Under the pieces are notes generated by a model that did no database searches, was not told where the DNA came from, and saw nothing but the letters and a program-made list of their open reading frames with translations. From NCBI RefSeq assembly GCF_947172395.1, contig NC_069105.1:1550001-1614000 (forward strand): DNA of 64,000 nt, read 5' to 3'. Positions 60,469-64,000 of this stretch are shown here, piece by piece. The number at the start of each line of letters is the position of its first letter. Within the stretch, counting starts at the first letter, position 1. Source of the stretch: Bicyclus anynana (taxonomy: Eukaryota > Arthropoda > Insecta > Lepidoptera > Nymphalidae). Made by a program: the position numbers and the translations under genes.

Positions 60469-60526
60469 ACTTCAATGAAAAAAATTGCATAACTGCACGG
60501 AGAGCATAATAAAAGCTGTCAGTCCC

Positions 60527-60746
60527 TAAGCCCCCATTCGCACGAGATTTTTTTTAACGTACGTTAAAAAAGCATTACGAACAAATGCATTCCCAAATAC
60601 ATGTTCACAGCGTTTTTGAAACACGACGTTTTTTTCGAGCAGTGTTGCATTTTCGATTTTGGAAATAGACCTTAATTTTACTTTCTACTGCTTTTGAACG
60701 CTTTTTTAACGTCCGTTAAAGAAACTCTCGTGCGAATGAGGGCTTA
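60527..60746. mobile_element. MITE-I, complete (220 bp)
   Basis: Terminal inverted repeats TAAGCCCCCATTCGCACGAG (left) and TAAGCCCTCATTCGCACGAG (right complement), extended by TTAACGTACGTTAAAAAAGC / its complement. No ORF and no clear target duplication. Fragments at 15890, 17202 and 23282. Confidence 0.85.
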
Positions 60747-60822
60747 TGATTAACATGTGATATTACAAAACAATGTGCGATCATTACAAAACAAACATAA
60801 TTTAGGAAAGACTTATTATAGT

Positions 60823-61216
60823 GCTTGGGTTAAACTATATTATACGACTGTGTGCTTAGTTTTAAATAAGTTTGTAAAATGGTGGTAAACAAAAAAAAAA
60901 CAAACCTTGGCTGAGTTTGTTGTGAGCTTTCTCGGATATAGTGTCAAAGAGTTTAAAAATGATAAAAAAGCTTGGTTTTAAACTGTATTATACGACTGTG
61001 TGCTTAGTTTTAAATAAGTTAGTAAAATAGCGGTAAACAAAAAAATAAACCTTGGCTGAGTATGTTGTAGGCTCTCGGACCAAGGCGCGTTTGGAACTCT
61101 CGTAACTTTAATTTTAAGTTTTCGACTATTATTACCAACATTAGATAAAATTAAAATATAAAATAATCTTGACCTTTCAAAAGTGCTTGTAAACTAAGCC
61201 TAAATAAAGGGTTTTT
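60823..61216 (+). mobile_element. JK2 LINE 3' UTR with internal tandem duplication
   Basis: TATTATACGACTGTGTGCTT...CCTTGGCTGAGTTTGTTG appears at about 60835-60930 and again at 60985-61075 (147-bp offset). It then runs on through GCGCGTTTGGAACTCTCGTA and AAAAGTGCTTGTAAACTAAG to the end. Confidence 0.75.
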
Positions 61217-61254
61217 TTTTTATAAATTTTTTTGCAAGTTCCATATTCCCTCAT

Positions 61255-61340
61255 AAGCTAAGTTTAATTTATGTTTTTAATGTTTCAATTTATAATTGTA
61301 TTTTTGTGTGCAATAAAGTATTTCTTCGTCTTCTTCTTCA
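61255..61340 (+). mobile_element. 3' end of the CR1/Jockey-type LINE
   Basis: TTGTGTGCAATAAAGTATTT followed by a (CTT)n tail. Matches the 3' terminus of the LINE at 29254. Confidence 0.6.
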
Positions 61341-61629
61341 TATATAGGCAGGGATGCCTGATCAGAGCCGTCAAAAATAAGCTGAGTTTGATGAATAACG
61401 CAAAAGCCTTCTAGGAACGTGTAGTAATATTACGTCCCAATCAACTACTGCTCGGTAGTTTTGTAGTTAGAGTAGGCCTCTATATCCTTGAGCCATTCAC
61501 CGCAAACGTTACAACATCTAGGCCAAGTCCGCTTCCTTTCCTATTCTATTCTATTCAGCGTCAAATTGTTATAATTTGCGCGACGCACCTAATAGCAAAT
61601 TAATGATTAGTTACATTGCAACATTTCGA

Positions 61630-61960
61630 CGGCTGCGTGGCGCAGTGGCTAGTGGAGCCTGCTTTCTGCCGTGGGTTCGATTTCCACAATTATACTAATA
61701 ATATAAAGCTGAAGAGTTCGTTTGTTTGATCGCGCAAATCTCAGGAGCTACTGGTCCGATTTGAAAAATTCTTTCAGTGTTGGATAGCCCATTTATCAAG
61801 GAAGGCTATAGGCTATATATTATCCCCGTATTTCTGCAAAAATGGGAACCACACGGGTGAAACTGCGCAGCGTCAGCTAGTTGGAAAATATTTGTGTGAT
61901 GAACATAAGCGTTTTCCAATGACTGGGTGTATTTATAATGTAGGTAATAGTAGTCTGAGA
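61630..61960 (+). mobile_element. SINE-D interrupted by HelA
   Basis: Head 61630-61689: CGGCTGCGTGGCGCAGTGGC, GTGGGTTCGATTTCCACAA. Body resumes 61881: TTGGAAAATATTTGTGTGAT, GAACATAAGCGTTTTCC. Removing the Helitron restores the family order. Confidence 0.82.
61690..61880 (+). mobile_element. HelA inside SINE-D (191 bp)
   Basis: A then TTATACTAATAATATAAAGC, full HelA body, GCGCAGCGTCAGCTAG then T. The known SINE sequence on both sides proves insertion without a target duplication. Confidence 0.9.
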
Positions 61961-62200
61961 TAGATACGACGTCGCTCGATCTCGTGTTGGTTTGAGCGGA
62001 CGCTAGGTGGCGCGACTTGTTTCCGTAAAGAGTAGGGAGTTAGAGAGGGGTAGCCATCAGGCGGAAACGACTGGCGATATAAGGCACTCATTCTTGTCAC
62101 GACATTCGCTCGTCCACACCGTTGGGTGATTTTGGGATAGGCGGGGAGAGTGACTGGAGTGGAAAAGGGGAGTGTTAGTCAACTGTCAAGGGATCCGTTG
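61960..62200 (+). repeat. Rep-H, longest copy
   Basis: GATCTCGTGTTGGTTTGAGC, GGTGGCGCGACTTGTTTC, GGATAGGCGGGGAGAGTGAC, AAAAGGGGAGTGTTAGTC. Ends GGATCCGTTGG where a HelA end begins. Confidence 0.65.
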
Positions 62201-62299
62201 GGAAGCTACACTATCCCCGAGTGCTGTAGGCTATATTTTATTCCCGTATTCCTACGGGAACGTGAACCACGCGGGTAAAACCGCGCGGCGTCTGCTACT
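62201..62299 (+). mobile_element. HelA 3' part
   Basis: GAAGCTACACTATCCCCGAG to CACGCGGGTAAAACCGCGCG and GCGTCTGCTAC. Confidence 0.8.
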
Positions 62300-63316
62300 A
62301 ATAGTAAAAGTGGTTACGAATTTTTATTTTAGATAGCTGGTGACATCGATCTAATTATTTGCTGTTGCAAATTTTTAATATATTTTGCGGATGGAAGATG
62401 TTTGCAAGATAAATCCAACCACTAAATTCTAACAAAAACAAATGTAGTGACGTACCAAATGTACCAATTTTAGTTAATAACACATTTGCGAGGAAACACA
62501 CTTTCAGAATCAGAATTTTATGCGTTTGTTTTTTCGGCAAATGCACCATAACAGCCAGTATTAATAATAAAGTAAATTAATATTTTTGTGTTTCTGTTAC
62601 AGATTTTTTGTTCTCATTTATTGTCAAAATTATTAAAATGAAAGAATTAAATGTTTATTTATTATATTTTATCTCACAAAGTTAATTTTATTAATAAAAT
62701 GTTGAGCACTTTTTCTGACATAAAAACTTTTTGCTAAGATTTAAAAATTACCGTTCGTTTTTTCGAATTACGGCACATGTGGGTATAAAATGCGATACTG
62801 TACTAGCAAATGTGTTATAAAATACTTACAAAGAACCTCAATATATTGTAAAATTGTAAAAAAAAAAACCATTCAAATTCAACTATCATATATTTGAACA
62901 ACGATCATATATTTGAATTGCATCTACCGTCCCATACATCCTATTGTCAAATACGTGACACATGGACACTTTGAGTGACGTTTGGATAAAAATGCCAAAG
63001 ATAACGTACCGGATGGCCAATTCCACTGGCCATCCGCATTCATAAATCATTTCCCTGTTCAGAATTTGCATGTCAACTTTTCAGTTATACTCCGAGAGCT
63101 GGAACTTTCTGGAACAGTGTTTATTATACTTGTATTATATTATGTTGTGTTTATTATACTGTTATTATATATAACAAAGTTAAGCAAAAAATATAAATAA
63201 TATCTTAAAAACCGTATAATTTCGGCTAAAAAAATTAATTAATTAATATATTTATTAGTGCTAAAAATAAATAAAATTTCTGTGTACCTACTCTTAATAT
63301 CTACAATAATAAGAGC
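62300..63316. other. No gene; 10-bp hairpin
   Basis: Long AT-rich stretch, apparently free of the local repeat families. CGGATGGCCA (63010-63019) and TGGCCATCCG (63027-63036) form a perfect hairpin with a 7-nt loop. Small frames on both strands lack domains. Confidence 0.4.
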
Positions 63317-63462
63317 ATAGATTTTTTGTTTGATTGTATTTATAGGTTGCAAAACTACGACCGATTTTATAAATTCTTTCACCGATAAAAGCTACATTCC
63401 CAGCAAGTAACACAGGCTATATTTTAACCTTGTATCCTATGAGATTGGAAACTATCCACTGA
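63317..63462 (+). mobile_element. HelA-related fragment, diverged
   Basis: TTTTTTGTTTGATTG, ACCGATTTTATAAATTCTTT, AAGCTACATTCCCAGCAAG, CAGGCTATATTTTAACC. Confidence 0.5.
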
Positions 63463-63913
63463 TTTTAATTCTTATAAATTAAAGCACAAGTTTTTAAGAT
63501 ACAATTTAAAAAGGAAATATTTTTGAGGATGATTGCAGAGTTTTAGTTTTTTATTAATAATAAGAAAATAATACTTTCCAAAAAAGAATAGGTTAAAACC
63601 TCAAAAGACATTTCTTTAACAAAAAATAAATTTGTTTTAGTTATTTAAGCTGGTGAGTCTAAGTTTCGTTCGAGTTAGATACTCTATTAGAAAGTTTTAC
63701 GTTTTATAAATGACTTTGCAAAGTCTTGTAATAGATGGATAAGATATTTTTGTTCGGTTATTAGTAAAAAAAAACATGCCATGCCGTTGCGAAGGTTGAG
63801 ACACAAGCTACTAATTAACAAGGCTCAAGAATGAGGATACAAAATATGTCTGAATTCTGAACCTTGATTCAACTGAAATATAAAAACCTCTAAAAGTTGG
63901 ATGGTTGGTTGGA
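63463..63913. other. No gene seen
   Basis: AT-rich, nothing recognised. Confidence 0.3.
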
Positions 63914-64000
63914 GCCGTGATAGCCCAGTGGATATGACCTCTGCCGTCGATTTAAAAGGCGTAGGTTTGAATTCGGTCCGGGGCATGCACCTCCACCACA
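63914..64000 (+). mobile_element. SINE-B, cut by window end
   Basis: GCCGTGATAGCCCAGTGGAT, the B-box region GTAGGTTTGAATTCGGTCCG, GGGGCATGCACCTCCA. The rest lies outside the window. Confidence 0.87.

Noticed and set aside
62886..63200. Short frames on both strands near 63 kb
   Set aside because: Overlap a chance hairpin in AT-rich DNA. No domain or codon signal.

Overview
This 64 kb window looks like non-coding DNA (intergenic, or the inside of a very long intron) from a moth or butterfly genome. It is AT-rich and contains no recognisable intact host gene, no rRNA and no genuine tRNA gene. The lepidopteran assignment is an inference. It rests on the density and type of elements: several tRNA-derived SINEs, short Helitron-like elements ending in CTAG between A and T, 3' ends of RTE- and Jockey/CR1-type LINEs, and hAT-type MITEs. 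The species cannot be named from the sequence alone. Family names below are local labels, not database names.

Local families. SINE-A: tRNA-like head plus a body ending in AAGGGCTAACTTGTAAAGAATAAAA. SINE-B: tRNA-like head with GTGGGTTCGAATCC and a tail GGGTTGATGATGATG. SINE-C: head GCCTCAATAGCTCAACGG. SINE-D: head GGCTGCGTGGCGCAGTGG. SINE-E: tail GCCGTTAAAATAGG..TGATAATGATG. HelA: Helitron-like, starting TCTATACTAATATTATAAAG and ending GGCGTCAGCTAG. HelB: Helitron-like, ending GGACGAAGTCGCGGGCG..CCGCTAG. RTE: 3' coding ends of an RTE-clade LINE. JK1 and JK2: 3' ends of Jockey/CR1-type LINEs. Rep-E, Rep-H, Rep-J: unclassified dispersed repeats.

Layout. 1-8 kb: SINEs, Helitron pieces, a 22-bp-stem hairpin, and a 19.5-copy 50-bp minisatellite at 4637-5605. 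8-17 kb: many SINE-B copies and RTE ends, one of them split by a 287-bp TIR element at 13221-13507. 17.7-19.8 kb: the most notable object, a complete 2085-bp LTR retrotransposon (17756-19840). Its 262-bp LTRs are identical, it is flanked by CTTTT duplications, and it carries one long open frame with a gag-like coiled coil but no visible pol. 20-29 kb: nested SINEs, LINE C-terminal fragments, a complete 944-bp Helitron-like element (26977-27920) and a 134-137 bp tandem repeat. 29.25-32.42 kb: a 5'-truncated CR1/Jockey-type LINE on the minus strand with an uninterrupted endonuclease/reverse-transcriptase frame of about 890 codons. 32-48 kb: SINEs, Helitrons, a 310-bp element with 8-bp duplications (40280-40589), several palindromes and a GC-rich patch. 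48-64 kb: a 481-bp hAT-type MITE (49027-49507), Helitrons carrying (CCCTA)n arrays, nested insertions, an inverted pair of RTE ends, and a SINE-B running off the window edge.

The elements interact as parasites of one another. The non-coding SINE-B and SINE-E carry the same TGATGATG-type tail as the RTE LINE and were probably mobilised by it. The short Helitrons and MITEs need transposases encoded elsewhere. The small LTR element probably needs proteins from a full-length relative. Nested insertions give a partial relative chronology.
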